From assembly GCA_041690255.1 (NCBI GenBank), contig JAWLHU010000007.1, positions 62,001 through 126,000 on the forward strand: 64,000 bases of DNA. The letters are read 5' to 3'. The translations under genes and the position numbers were made by a program. Each line of letters begins with the position of its first letter. The stretch's first letter is position 1. Positions 17,129 through 26,331 of the stretch are shown here, piece after piece. The DNA comes from JAWLHU01 sp041690255 (GTDB taxonomy: Bacteria > Bacillota > Sulfobacillia > Symbiobacteriales > Symbiobacteriaceae). The notes under the pieces are model-generated. The model did not search any database, was not told the DNA's origin, and was given only the letters and a program-made list of their open reading frames with translations.

Positions 17129-18952
17129 TTACTGGAAGGTCTCCTCCAACTGCTCGACCAGGTAGCCCACGTAAGCACAGGCCCTGGCCACCGGCTCCTG
17201 CGTGGACATGTCGACCCCGACATGTCGCATCTGCTCCAGCGGCTTCCTGGAGCTGCCCTCCTTCAGGACGTCAAGCCAGCGGTTGACGGTGGTGTTTTGC
17301 TCCTCAAGCATTGATGGGGCGACAGCGGTCGCGAAGGAGAGGCCGGCTGCATAGGTGTAGGGGAAGACACCTGAGTAGTAGCTGCCTTGAGCCATCCAGA
17401 AGAGGCGGGCGCCCTCGTCCAACTCCATTTCACCACCCCAAAAATCGGAGAGCACTTCACCCTTAAGCTGCCCGAAGGTTCGCGCCGTCAGCGGTCGCTC
17501 CTGCTCGGCCAAGGCGTAGGCCCGGTGGAGCAGTTCACTCTCCAGCAGGTGATTGACGAAATTGTGGTAGTAGGTAGTGAGGAGGCTGGTAATCACCGAG
17601 CGGCGGAATCTCTTGTCCTGATTCTTGGCCAGCAGGTGGTGTCCCAGCAGTACCTCATTCATGGTGGACGGGGCCTCGAGCATGAACATGGACAGCGCCA
17701 TATTCGAGACCGGCTGGTTCTTCATAGAGAGCATCATGTGGCCTGCGTGCCCCAGCTCGTGAGCCATCACGAAGAGATCTCGGGTCCCACCGTTCCAGGG
17801 AGTAAACACGTATGGGTGATGGCCGAGAATGAAGTGGCAGAACGCACCATTGGCCTTCCCGATGTTCTTGCCCCGGTATATCCAGCGCTCATGCAGTGCT
17901 CGTCGCAGGATCTCCCCATACTCGGGTCCCAGCACTGCCAGCCCCTCCTGGATTAGCTCGGCCCCCTCTGCGTAGCTCATCTTCCGGTTATACTCGGGGT
18001 CAAGGGATGCCCCCATGTCAGGCAGGTACAGTTGATCGAGACCTAGCACCCGCTTTCGCAGGCGGGCGTATCGGCGGAAGTGCGGTGCCACCTCGGTCTG
18101 CACGGTCCTCAGTATGCTCAGGTAGATCTCCCGGGGGATGCCGTGGTTCCCGAACCCTGGAATCGGCGACTCGTTGAGCAGCATCGCCTCCGTGGATGGG
18201 TATCCCCGAAAGCGTGCCAACGTAACGTTCTTCTTAATCTGCGTTGCCAGCGTAGCCGCTAAGGTATTCTGGTGGCCCGACCAGGCCTTGGTGATGGTCC
18301 GATAGGAGCGGCGCCGGATCTCAGTCTCGTCAGGGGGCTGAAATGCCAACATGATGAAGGGAGAGAGTTGAACCGGGTCTCCTGCGGAGTCAATCACCAT
18401 CTCGTACTTGACGTCGGTGGTCATGGCCCGCTGGTAGATCTCTCGCGGCGCACCGAGGACGTCACCCAGGGCGGCGACGAGGGCTTCCGCCTCGGCACCC
18501 AGGGTGAAGGGCTGATCTGAAGCCAGCTGCTCAAAGAGGGGAGCATAGACCTTTAGCCGGGGATCTTCCACCATATAGCGCTCCAGCGTTCCATCGGGAA
18601 GCCGGAGGAGTTCGGCGGAGATAAATGACTGGCCAGCCTGGATCTGGGCCATTAGCGCCTGAGCCCGAGCCCACATCTCCTGCGAGGCGGTGATGGTGGT
18701 GTCTTCGGCAAGCCGGAGACGGGCGAAGTTAAGGACAGGCTGGGATGCGAGGGTCAGGGCGTCGCGGGCCTTGAGGCAAGAGAGAACCGTGGAAGCTCCC
18801 TCACCCAGTCGCCCCTTGTAGGCGGCAACGCTATCGATCATGCGGCTTGCGTCCTCAAACGCCCGTTCCCAAGATTCTGCTGTCGGAAAGACTTCCTCGA
18901 GGTTCCAGGTTTCTTCATGTGGTACTTCGCTGCGTGTGATGTGTCGTGCCAT
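17129..18952 (-). CDS. pepF: Oligoendopeptidase F (M3 family metallopeptidase)
   Basis: 607 residues, the normal family length. It cleaves oligopeptides of roughly 7-17 residues in the cytoplasm. The zinc motif HELGHAGH is present with the downstream glutamate region (TMNEVLL). ATG 18952 gives the usual N-terminus; the open frame continues 58 codons upstream in low-quality sequence without a clear ribosome-binding site. It stands alone between the tRNA cluster and the large catabolic operon, on the same strand as the latter but separated by the 19151 hairpin. Confidence 0.93.
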   Translation of the reverse strand: MARHITRSEVPHEETWNLEEVFPTAESWERAFEDASRMIDSVAAYKGRLGEGASTVLSCLKARDALTLASQPVLNFARLRLAEDTTITASQEMWARAQALMAQIQAGQSFISAELLRLPDGTLERYMVEDPRLKVYAPLFEQLASDQPFTLGAEAEALVAALGDVLGAPREIYQRAMTTDVKYEMVIDSAGDPVQLSPFIMLAFQPPDETEIRRRSYRTITKAWSGHQNTLAATLATQIKKNVTLARFRGYPSTEAMLLNESPIPGFGNHGIPREIYLSILRTVQTEVAPHFRRYARLRKRVLGLDQLYLPDMGASLDPEYNRKMSYAEGAELIQEGLAVLGPEYGEILRRALHERWIYRGKNIGKANGAFCHFILGHHPYVFTPWNGGTRDLFVMAHELGHAGHMMLSMKNQPVSNMALSMFMLEAPSTMNEVLLGHHLLAKNQDKRFRRSVITSLLTTYYHNFVNHLLESELLHRAYALAEQERPLTARTFGQLKGEVLSDFWGGEMELDEGARLFWMAQGSYYSGVFPYTYAAGLSFATAVAPSMLEEQNTTVNRWLDVLKEGSSRKPLEQMRHVGVDMSTQEPVARACAYVGYLVEQLEETFQ

Positions 18953-19150
18953 GTCGATACCTCGCTCTCTTTGTGGTATCCCGGACCCACTTTGCGCTTC
19001 TCCCGGGTAACCGAATGCGCCCGCGGTGGCAGACTCGCGGCCAGGTGTTCTCTCTGCCCGCGGGTTGCCATCTATGTTCGGGTCAGTTGCGAGGAGCGGG
19101 CCGAATCGACCACGGTTCCACGCCATGGTTAGGGCAGTCAGGCAGCCGAC

Positions 19151-19174
19151 TGACCGGGCAATCCTGCCCGGTCA
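19151..19174 (-). terminator. Hairpin at the end of the reverse-strand catabolic operon
   Basis: TGACCGGGCA (19151-19160) pairs perfectly with TGCCCGGTCA (19165-19174) around a 4-nt loop, 20 nt past the stop of the last operon gene. No T-run. Confidence 0.65.
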
Positions 19175-19193
19175 GAGTCATGCCGGTTGGGTT

Positions 19194-19817
19194 CTAGCCC
19201 TTCGGATAGATCGTCTCCCGCATCCCCAGGATATCTGCGAGTAGCTCCCCGGCCCGAATTCGCTCGGCGATCTGCCGTTCCTTTTCCTCTACCGCCATCG
19301 CTGCGGCCAGCGTCGACTCCACCCGGTCGACCGGGATTACGACCACCCCGTCATCATCGGCCAGGATCCAGTCTCCAGGGCGGACCACAACCCCACCGCA
19401 GGAGATCGGCACCTGGGTCTCGCCGACCCGGCGGTTGCTGCCCACCCGCGGCGTAAGCGAGCGGGCGTAGACCGGGAGATGTAGCTCCCGCAGCCCACTC
19501 AGGTCCCGGATCGGGCCGTCAATGACCACCCCTGCGAGCCCGAGCTGCTGGCACTGCAAGGCCATCAACTCGCCTAACAGGGCACCCCGATCATCGCCCT
19601 CGCCATCCACCACCAACAGGTCTCCAGGCTTGGCTTCCAGGAGCGCCTTATGCACCGTAATGATGCTGCCCGGGTAGCACTTAACCGTGAAGGCAGGGCC
19701 GGCCACAGAACGTCCGGGCACCATCGCTCGGATGACACCCGACATCACGCCGAATGACTTCTGCGAGTCGCTGACCGCTGCGGTCGCCACCTTGACCAGC
19801 CGTTCAGCCAGATCCAT
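19194..19817 (-). CDS. RraA/HMG-aldolase-like protein 1
   Basis: 207 residues of the RraA-like fold shared by 4-hydroxy-4-methyl-2-oxoglutarate aldolase/oxaloacetate decarboxylase and the RNase E regulator RraA. The catalytic-type motif DGPIRD (R104, D105) and the preceding GE (LLGEL) are intact, so this copy could be an active pyruvate aldolase/decarboxylase. ATG 19817 is chosen because AGGAGGG lies 6 nt upstream; ten extra in-frame codons are possible. It is the last gene of the operon. Its substrate cannot be assigned. Confidence 0.85.
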   Translation of the reverse strand: MDLAERLVKVATAAVSDSQKSFGVMSGVIRAMVPGRSVAGPAFTVKCYPGSIITVHKALLEAKPGDLLVVDGEGDDRGALLGELMALQCQQLGLAGVVIDGPIRDLSGLRELHLPVYARSLTPRVGSNRRVGETQVPISCGGVVVRPGDWILADDDGVVVIPVDRVESTLAAAMAVEEKERQIAERIRAGELLADILGMRETIYPKG

Positions 19818-19870
19818 GCAAATCCCTCCTGGTCGTACGTACTTCATACCCGTCGGCGCATCCCTCGTGG

Positions 19871-20710
19871 TTACTTGAAGACGCCCCCGTCAGCTGTTCG
19901 ACCCAGGAGCAGGCATCCCCAAAGCTGCCGGAAGGCGCTGACATAATCGGCTGCGGTGACGGCTATCGTCTTGCTGTCCACGGACTCAACCGTTGGGAAG
20001 AGCGTGCAGATTGCGGCCTCCGCCGTGGTCTTGAAGGTCACCTCAAACCGGACCGGTCCAGGCACCCGGTACGGGGTAAGGCGGCCCAGACGGCTCACTG
20101 CCTCGGCAGCAGCCTGGCGAATCAGGGCGTGGCTGGGCCCCGGCGGAAGCGCCTCCACGGTCCAACGGTCGATGCCCCGCTTCACCGTCGCACCCACCAC
20201 GTCTGGGCTGACCGTGGCGGCCACTTCGGCGACGACCTTATCGTCCCCGGTGACCAAGGCGACCGGTACCCCAAAGGCGCCTGCGATACCGGCGTTGAGT
20301 GCCGACTCGCCCACCACCTTGCCGTTGCACCGGATCTCCGTCACCGACCGGCTCATCAGCGTGTGGTTGATGGTTGCCCCCTCCGCTCCTTCACGGGCGT
20401 GGTAGCCCACGAAGAAGACCCCATCGAACCTACTGTCGATGCCCTCCATCTGGCAGAGGTGCTTGTTGCTCCCGGAGATCAACCGGGCGGCAGGGTGCAG
20501 TTCCTCGATCAGAACGTTGTACATGGTGGCATGTGAGTCGTTTACCACGATCTCACAGGCCCCTGCCTCCAGCGCTCCCTCAATGGCGGCGTTGACGTCC
20601 TGCGTCATCAGCCGCCGGAACCGCTGGAACTCCGGGTGGTTGAAGTCCACATGGCTCTGGGCTGCGACTCCAGTGATGCCCTCCATGTCCACAGAGATGA
20701 AGATGCGCAT
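19871..20710 (-). CDS. M55 family D-aminopeptidase (DppA-like)
   Basis: 279 residues. DppA-type zinc peptidases form decamers and release N-terminal D-amino acids from peptides. Metal and catalytic motifs are visible: SVDMEGITG at the N-terminus (Asp, Glu), VNDSHATM, GYHAREG, INHTL and the Glu in VVGESALNA. ATG 20710 fits the family start; a GTG at 20716 overlaps the upstream stop codon. It is embedded between two rraA-like genes, consistent with hydrolysis of a D-configured or modified peptide taken up by the operon's ABC system (inference). Confidence 0.88.
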   Translation of the reverse strand: MRIFISVDMEGITGVAAQSHVDFNHPEFQRFRRLMTQDVNAAIEGALEAGACEIVVNDSHATMYNVLIEELHPAARLISGSNKHLCQMEGIDSRFDGVFFVGYHAREGAEGATINHTLMSRSVTEIRCNGKVVGESALNAGIAGAFGVPVALVTGDDKVVAEVAATVSPDVVGATVKRGIDRWTVEALPPGPSHALIRQAAAEAVSRLGRLTPYRVPGPVRFEVTFKTTAEAAICTLFPTVESVDSKTIAVTAADYVSAFRQLWGCLLLGRTADGGVFK

Positions 20711-20715
20711 CTCCA

Positions 20716-21345
20716 CTACCCCCGCCGGTTCCGGTGGAGTATGTCGCCGTACTGCAGCCTCATCTCCGTCTCCTGCGCTTCCTTCTGGAGGGCGGTGGGC
20801 AGCAGCGCCTCCGCCTCCTCCGCCGAGAGGACCACCACCCCATCATCGTCCCCGATGATCAGATCGCCCGGGTGAACCACGACGCCACCGCAGTTAACCG
20901 GGGTGTTGATCTCACCCTGCAGCCCGACCCCCTTGGCGACCAGGGCTGACACGGTCCGCGAGAAGACGGGGAAGCCCATCTCCTCAATGGCAACGATATC
21001 GCAGACAGCGCCATCCACCACCCAGCCCGCCGCCCCGAGCTTCACGTACCGAGCAGCCCGAAACTCGCCGATCACGGCGTGCTCGGTGTCGCCACACCGG
21101 TCGACCACCACCACGTCACCGGGCTTCACCATCTCCGTCACCCTGTTAAGAATCTCGGCATCAATCCCCCCGGGGGCCCGTACGGTGACGGCGGTGCCGA
21201 TCATCTTGCACCGGCCATAGACCGGCTTGATGGCGCTGCTCATGAAGCGGAGGCCGTTCAAGTGACCAAGGGTGGCGGGGGCCACCTTCCGGTACTCCTC
21301 AAGAAGCTCCGGGCTCACCTTGCTGATCCGATCGACAATCTTCAC
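20716..21345 (-). CDS. RraA/HMG-aldolase-like protein 2, catalytic Arg replaced
   Basis: 209 residues, full RraA-like fold with VIGEFRAARY and the GDDDGVVV segment near the C-terminus. In the catalytic motif the usual Arg-Asp reads Cys-Asp (DGAVCD, C115). The GTG start has GAGGAA upstream. It could be inactive as an aldolase, use another chemistry, or be a subunit partner of its paralogues. It is adjacent to dppA with touching coordinates, so translational coupling is likely. Confidence 0.85.
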   Translation of the reverse strand: MKIVDRISKVSPELLEEYRKVAPATLGHLNGLRFMSSAIKPVYGRCKMIGTAVTVRAPGGIDAEILNRVTEMVKPGDVVVVDRCGDTEHAVIGEFRAARYVKLGAAGWVVDGAVCDIVAIEEMGFPVFSRTVSALVAKGVGLQGEINTPVNCGGVVVHPGDLIIGDDDGVVVLSAEEAEALLPTALQKEAQETEMRLQYGDILHRNRRG

Positions 21346-21365
21346 AGGGATTCCTCCTCGGACTG

Positions 21366-22778
21366 CTACTCGTATTGCGCGAAGTTATAGAGGAAGGCTG
21401 CAATCGCTTTCTCGTGCAGGCGGAGCCCCTCCACCGTGATGTACTCGTTAACGCTGTGGGCCCTGCCACCATGGCCCAGGCCGCCGAAGGCGACAGGAAG
21501 GCCCAGTTCGCGGGTGAAGAGGTAGTGCGGAACCACGCCCGAGTGACGGGGCCAGACGGCGATCGGCTCGGAGCAGTGCTCCGCCATGCCGTCGAGGAGC
21601 GCTCTGGAGGCCATCGACTCGGGATCACTCTGCGACCAGGGATACCGGCTGAGCACCCGCATCGCAATGTCGGCGAAACCATGGCTGTCCAGGTGGCACC
21701 GCAGCAGCTGGAGGACCTTCTCCGGGTCCATGTTGGGTACTGGCCGGATGTCCAGTTTGACCGAGACCTGATTGGGCATCACGGTCTTGGAGCCGGGTCC
21801 GGTGTACCCGCCCCAGATCCCGTCCAGGTTGAGACTGGGCTCCCAGAGGTAGTGGCGGACCAGTTCCCCGGGCGGGGTCTCCGGGGGGAGCTTGAAGCGA
21901 AGGGTATCCTGGTCGCGCAGGAGCACCTCGGGCCGGAAGCGCTCGTTCAGTTGCTCCAGCAGGCGTTCCTGAGCCGGAGTGGGTGGCGCTACGTCGTCGT
22001 ACCACCCCGCCACGGCCGTCCGCTCCAGCGGGCCGGGCTCCTTCAGGGTGGCCAGGGCCTGAACCAGCCGCCAGCCGGGGCTGCCGATCCAGGCGTTGTG
22101 CATGGCGTGGATCTCCCGGTTGACCGGTCCACCCCACTCCCCGCCCTGGCAGGTCAACTCCAGGTAGATCAGCCCCTTGGAGCCCATGTAGACCAGGGGC
22201 TGGCCGGCCGAGTTCTGCCCGGTGAATGGCTGGAAGACTGCGTCGCAGGCCTTCAGCTCATCCGCATGCTCCCGAATGAAGGCCGGGAGACTGGGTGAGC
22301 CCAGTTCCTCCTCCCCCTCAATCATGAAACGGATATTAACCGGTGGGCGCTGCCCGCAGGCAACCATCGTCTCCAGGACGTTGATGAAGGCGCAGAGGGA
22401 GCCCTTGCTGTTGATCGTGCCCCGCCCGACGATCGACGGGCCCAGATCAGGCAGGTCGACGATGGCGGGCTCGAAGGGCGGAACGATCCAGCCCGCAGGC
22501 GTTGCCGGCTGAACGTCATAGAGAATGTAAAACAGAACCGTTCGGGGCGCCCCAACGTCCCAGAGACCATAGACGATGGGATGTCCGCCAGTAGGCACAG
22601 CCCGCACGTCGGCCCCCAGGGCGCGCAGCCGCTGGCAGAGCTGCTCCGCCATCTCGGTAATGCCCTCCCCGGTCTGGCTGACGCTGGGCTGACTGACCAT
22701 GTTCATCACGTTCTCCACATGCTGGCTGAAGTCGCTGTCGATTCGGGCGTAAACCGGAGTCCGTGGGTCAGCCCCCAC
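21366..22778 (-). CDS. M20-family peptidase homologue lacking metal ligands
   Basis: 470 residues with the overall M20 dipeptidase layout: catalytic domain, inserted dimerisation domain (about residues 200-350), catalytic domain. The EGEEELGS segment and the C-terminal GHGGRAHSVNEYI are kept. However, the first metal motif reads ILYDVQP instead of AHYDVQP (His replaced by Leu86), and the bridging-Asp motif reads RGTINSKG instead of RGAQDDKS (Asp replaced by Asn123). A paralogue at 27568-28995 has both. It is therefore probably a non-canonical or pseudo-enzyme, for example a binding or regulatory subunit (inference). The GTG start is preceded by GGAGGAA. Confidence 0.85.
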   Translation of the reverse strand: MGADPRTPVYARIDSDFSQHVENVMNMVSQPSVSQTGEGITEMAEQLCQRLRALGADVRAVPTGGHPIVYGLWDVGAPRTVLFYILYDVQPATPAGWIVPPFEPAIVDLPDLGPSIVGRGTINSKGSLCAFINVLETMVACGQRPPVNIRFMIEGEEELGSPSLPAFIREHADELKACDAVFQPFTGQNSAGQPLVYMGSKGLIYLELTCQGGEWGGPVNREIHAMHNAWIGSPGWRLVQALATLKEPGPLERTAVAGWYDDVAPPTPAQERLLEQLNERFRPEVLLRDQDTLRFKLPPETPPGELVRHYLWEPSLNLDGIWGGYTGPGSKTVMPNQVSVKLDIRPVPNMDPEKVLQLLRCHLDSHGFADIAMRVLSRYPWSQSDPESMASRALLDGMAEHCSEPIAVWPRHSGVVPHYLFTRELGLPVAFGGLGHGGRAHSVNEYITVEGLRLHEKAIAAFLYNFAQYE

Positions 22779-22791
22779 AGAGATTCCTCCT

Positions 22792-23664
22792 TTAGGTCTT
22801 CACCTTCGGATCAAGATAGTCGCGGAGCCAGTCACCGACCACGTTGATCCCGAGTACCGTCAGCATGATCGCGACACCTGGGAAGACGGAGAGCCACGGC
22901 TGGTGCCGTATGTAAGTCCTGGCATCGGCCAGCATCGAGCCCCAGGTGGGAACCGAGGAGGGTACGCCCAACCCCAGGAAGCTGAGGGAGGATTCCGCAA
23001 GGATCGACTGGGCTACGGAGAAACTGGCGATGACAATCGCCGGGGCAACAACGTTCCGCAGGATATGGCGGAAGATGATCCGGAGGCTGGTGCCCCCCAT
23101 CGCCCTGGCGGCCTCTACGTAATCCAGCTCACGGACACTCAGGACCGCTCCGCGGACGACACGGGCATAGTTGACCCAGCCGCTCACGCCCAGGACCAGG
23201 ATCACGTTTAGCAGCCCCTGTCCGAGGACGCTCATGGCGGCGATGAATAGCAATAGTGGCGGGAAGGCCATCTGAATTTCGGCAATCCGCATGATCAGGT
23301 CATCCACCCGCCCGCCGAAGTAGCCCGAGACCAGGCCAAGAGTAATCCCCAGCGTTCCGGCAATCGCCACAGCACTGACGCCCACGATCAGGGAGATTCT
23401 CGCCCCGTGCATGACCCGGGAGAGGACATCTCTTCCCAGTTGGTCTGTGCCCAGGGGAAACTCTACCTGCCCCTTTGGCGACCACTGCGGCGGGAGCAGC
23501 CGGCGGGTGATGACCACATCGTTGGGTTCATGGGGCGTGAGAAGGGGGGCCGCGAGGGCGACCACCACAACGAGGAAGAGAACTGCAACGCCGAATTTGG
23601 CCAATCTGGCCCGACGCAGAGCACGAAAGAAGGGCTTTTCCCACAAGGATTTACGGCTTTCCAT
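22792..23664 (-). CDS. ABC transporter permease, DppC/OppC type
   Basis: 290 residues, about six membrane helices with an N-terminal cytoplasmic stretch. The inner-membrane component signature is seen as EAARAMGGTSLRIIFRHILRN. ATG after GGGGAGGGG. With the neighbouring DppB-type permease it forms the channel of a peptide/nickel-type importer. No OppD/OppF ATPases are encoded in the operon, so ATPases must come from elsewhere. Confidence 0.93.
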   Translation of the reverse strand: MESRKSLWEKPFFRALRRARLAKFGVAVLFLVVVVALAAPLLTPHEPNDVVITRRLLPPQWSPKGQVEFPLGTDQLGRDVLSRVMHGARISLIVGVSAVAIAGTLGITLGLVSGYFGGRVDDLIMRIAEIQMAFPPLLLFIAAMSVLGQGLLNVILVLGVSGWVNYARVVRGAVLSVRELDYVEAARAMGGTSLRIIFRHILRNVVAPAIVIASFSVAQSILAESSLSFLGLGVPSSVPTWGSMLADARTYIRHQPWLSVFPGVAIMLTVLGINVVGDWLRDYLDPKVKT

Positions 23665-23679
23665 AGCTGCCCCTCCCCC

Positions 23680-24597
23680 TTAGCGGACCCGGACCCGCGG
23701 GTCAAGGAAACCGTAGAGCAAGTCGATCATCAGGTTCACCCCAACGAAGCCCATCGCCAGAATGGTGACAGCTGCCTGGACCAGAGGCAGGTCCTTGCCG
23801 CTGATTCCGTCCAGGATCAACCGGCCGACGCCCGGCCAGGCGAAGACCGACTCGGTGACGACGGCCCCGCCCAATAGATGGCCCAGCTGGATTCCCACCA
23901 GCGTGACCACCGGGATCAGGGCGTTGCGCAGGGCGTGCTTGTAGATCACGGTTCGCTCGGCCAAGCCCTTGGAACGGGCCGTTCGGATATAGTCGTGGGA
24001 GAGCACCTCCAGCATGCAGGAGCGCACCATGCGGGAGTTGCGGGCGATGTCGTAGGAGGCCAGACTGATGGCGGGAAGGATCAGGGAGGCGAAGCCTTCT
24101 CTCCCTCCCGGTGGAAGCCAGCGCAGGAAGACAGCGAAGAGGAGCATCAGGATAATCCCCAGCCAGTAGACCGGCGCCGACTGTCCCAGCATTGCCCCAA
24201 GCATGACCAGGTTGTCAGCCCACGTGCCCCTGCGTGTGGCCGAAATCACCCCAATGGGAATTGAGATGACGAGCGAGATCAGGAGGGCTGTCCCAGCCAG
24301 TTCAAGGGTGGCCGGCATCCGCTCCATGATTAGCTCGAAGACGGGCTGATGATGCCGCAGCGAGGTGCCAAAGTCGCCTCTCACAGCCTTCGAGAGGAAG
24401 TCGCCGTATTGCACATACCAGGGGCGGTCGAAACCCATACGGTGACGGAACTCGGCTACCTGCTCGGTGGTCCAGTCATCGCCAATCATGACCGAACTGG
24501 GATCACCGGTCAGGAACATCAGCCCAAAGGCCATAATCGAAACGCCAAAGACTACGATGATCGCTTGCGCCAATCGGCGGACGATATACCCCCGCAC
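23680..24597 (-). CDS. ABC transporter permease, DppB/OppB type
   Basis: 305 residues with an N-terminal helix, a long extracytoplasmic loop and five further helices, and the RTARSKGLAERTVIYKHALRN signature loop. GTG start with GGAGGAG upstream. Separated from the binding-protein gene by a strong hairpin and from the DppC-type gene by only 15 nt. Confidence 0.93.
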   Translation of the reverse strand: MRGYIVRRLAQAIIVVFGVSIMAFGLMFLTGDPSSVMIGDDWTTEQVAEFRHRMGFDRPWYVQYGDFLSKAVRGDFGTSLRHHQPVFELIMERMPATLELAGTALLISLVISIPIGVISATRRGTWADNLVMLGAMLGQSAPVYWLGIILMLLFAVFLRWLPPGGREGFASLILPAISLASYDIARNSRMVRSCMLEVLSHDYIRTARSKGLAERTVIYKHALRNALIPVVTLVGIQLGHLLGGAVVTESVFAWPGVGRLILDGISGKDLPLVQAAVTILAMGFVGVNLMIDLLYGFLDPRVRVR

Positions 24598-24622
24598 GGC
24601 GACTCCTCCTTACAAGGGTGGA

Positions 24623-24652
24623 ACGGTCCCGGGGGCGAGCCACCGGGACCGT
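24623..24652 (-). terminator. Intercistronic hairpin between binding protein and permeases
   Basis: ACGGTCCCGG (24623-24632) pairs perfectly with CCGGGACCGT (24643-24652). The position after a binding-protein gene suggests mRNA stabilisation or partial termination, giving more binding protein than permease. Confidence 0.65.
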
Positions 24653-24670
24653 CCGGGCCCAAACCAACGC

Positions 24671-26296
24671 TTACTTCGTATACTTGGGGCTAGGCTCGTT
24701 CGGGAGCCAGAGGGCGATCCGGGAGTTGCCAGAGGCTTCCCAATCGATCCGGTTGGTCACAGCGAAGACCTCGGTCTGCTTCCAGAGATAGATCCACGGG
24801 GCCTCGTCGTAGACGATCTCCTGGGCCCGGTCAAGCATCTTCTTCGCCTCGTTCTGGTCGAAGACGAACTCAAGCTCCTTGACGATCTTCTCGTACTCAT
24901 CTCCCTGCGGGGAGAGCGTCGACCAGCCAGTCACGTCGAAGGCGTTCTGGTTGGACATGTGCTGGATATCCTCCGGCCCGTGGAACCGAGAGCCGAGGCC
25001 CATCAGGTAAATGTCGTCGAACTCCTTCGCGGTCAACTTCCCGCTGAAGACGGTCCACTCCAAGACCTGAACCTCGACGTTCAGCCCGATCTTCCGCAGA
25101 TCGGCTGCCACGGCCTCGGCCATCTCCTTGTCCTTCAGGTACCGGCCATTCGGCGTGTAGAGGGTGATCTTCTCTCCCATCGGGAAGTTGGCGGCCTGCA
25201 GCATCGACTTCGCCTTCTCCGGGTCGTAGGCGTAAGGCTTCAGGCTGGCGTTGATCCAGAAGTCGCCGTTGACCGGCGTCTGCATCCGGCCCTTGGCCAG
25301 ACTCCCAAGCAGTGCGGTATTGATCGCATCGAAGTTGACAGCGTAGTTGAGTGCCTGGCGCACTTCCTTGTTGGCATACTTCGCATTCTTCACCGCCGGG
25401 ATGCCCATGAAGACGCGGCGCCCGCCGATGGCAACGCTCAGCCGCAGGCTGCTATCCGACTTCACGATCTCGGCGTCCTCCGGTGAGATGTTGGCCACGA
25501 TGTCCGCCTTTCCGGTCTGAAGCATGTTCAGACGGGTGGAGGCCTCCGGGACCGCCCGGAAGACCAGCGAATCGATCTCGGGCTTTCCCCGCCAGTAGTC
25601 AGGGAAGGCCTCCACGACGATCCGGTCGTCCTTGACCCACTCCTTCAGCATCCAGGGACCCGTACCGACCGGCTTAAGAGCCAGGTCCTGCAGCGAGGTG
25701 CTGGCGTAATAATCGGGCGCCAGCATCGGCACGAAGCTCAGGTAGACAAGGAACATGCTGTTCGGCTTCTTCGTGGAGATCGAGACGGTGTACTCATCGA
25801 CCACCGTCACCTTGTCCAGGCCGACCCGTGTCGGGAAGGGGTCAAAGATCTTGGCCTCGATCATCTTGGGATCCACGGCGCGGTTGATGGTGTATGCCAC
25901 CGCCTTGGCGTTGAAGTCCTCACCATTGTGGAACTTTACACCCTTGCGGAGCTTCAGCGTCCAGGTCAGCTCGTCCTCGGAGAGGCTCCAAGACTCGGCG
26001 AGCGAGGGCTGGAGCACCATTCCCCGATCAAATTCCACGAGGTGGTCAAAGATCGCACTGTAGACATTAGAGGCGGCGCCTGATTCGTGGAACTGTGGGT
26101 CCATGGTCGGAGGCTCGGCACCTTGGACGATGACCACAGGCTCCTTTGGCTTGGCCGGCTCGCTGACCGGGGAACCGCCCGGTTCGCCGCCCGTGGGGGT
26201 TTCCCCACCGGACGTACCGGAACCGCCGGAACACCCAACCAGTAACACAAGGATCACCGTCAGGGCCAGGAATCGCTGCATCAACCGCTCTTTCAC
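24671..26296 (-). CDS. Extracellular solute-binding lipoprotein, family 5 (peptide type)
   Basis: 541 residues. Lipoprotein signal with lipobox LLVGC, a Gly/Ser/Pro-rich linker, then an SBP_bac_5 domain containing the typical ESWSLSEDELTWTLKLRKGVKFHNGE segment. It captures the substrate outside the cell for the DppB/DppC pair. The GTG start has AGGGGG 8 nt upstream; an ATG five codons in is an alternative. The family binds peptides, nickel-heme-type chelates or sugars, so the ligand is not predictable beyond 'peptide-like'. Confidence 0.93.
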   Translation of the reverse strand: MKERLMQRFLALTVILVLLVGCSGGSGTSGGETPTGGEPGGSPVSEPAKPKEPVVIVQGAEPPTMDPQFHESGAASNVYSAIFDHLVEFDRGMVLQPSLAESWSLSEDELTWTLKLRKGVKFHNGEDFNAKAVAYTINRAVDPKMIEAKIFDPFPTRVGLDKVTVVDEYTVSISTKKPNSMFLVYLSFVPMLAPDYYASTSLQDLALKPVGTGPWMLKEWVKDDRIVVEAFPDYWRGKPEIDSLVFRAVPEASTRLNMLQTGKADIVANISPEDAEIVKSDSSLRLSVAIGGRRVFMGIPAVKNAKYANKEVRQALNYAVNFDAINTALLGSLAKGRMQTPVNGDFWINASLKPYAYDPEKAKSMLQAANFPMGEKITLYTPNGRYLKDKEMAEAVAADLRKIGLNVEVQVLEWTVFSGKLTAKEFDDIYLMGLGSRFHGPEDIQHMSNQNAFDVTGWSTLSPQGDEYEKIVKELEFVFDQNEAKKMLDRAQEIVYDEAPWIYLWKQTEVFAVTNRIDWEASGNSRIALWLPNEPSPKYTK

Positions 26297-26331
26297 CTGT
26301 GCAACCCCCTGTTCTTCGGCTACTGCTACTG

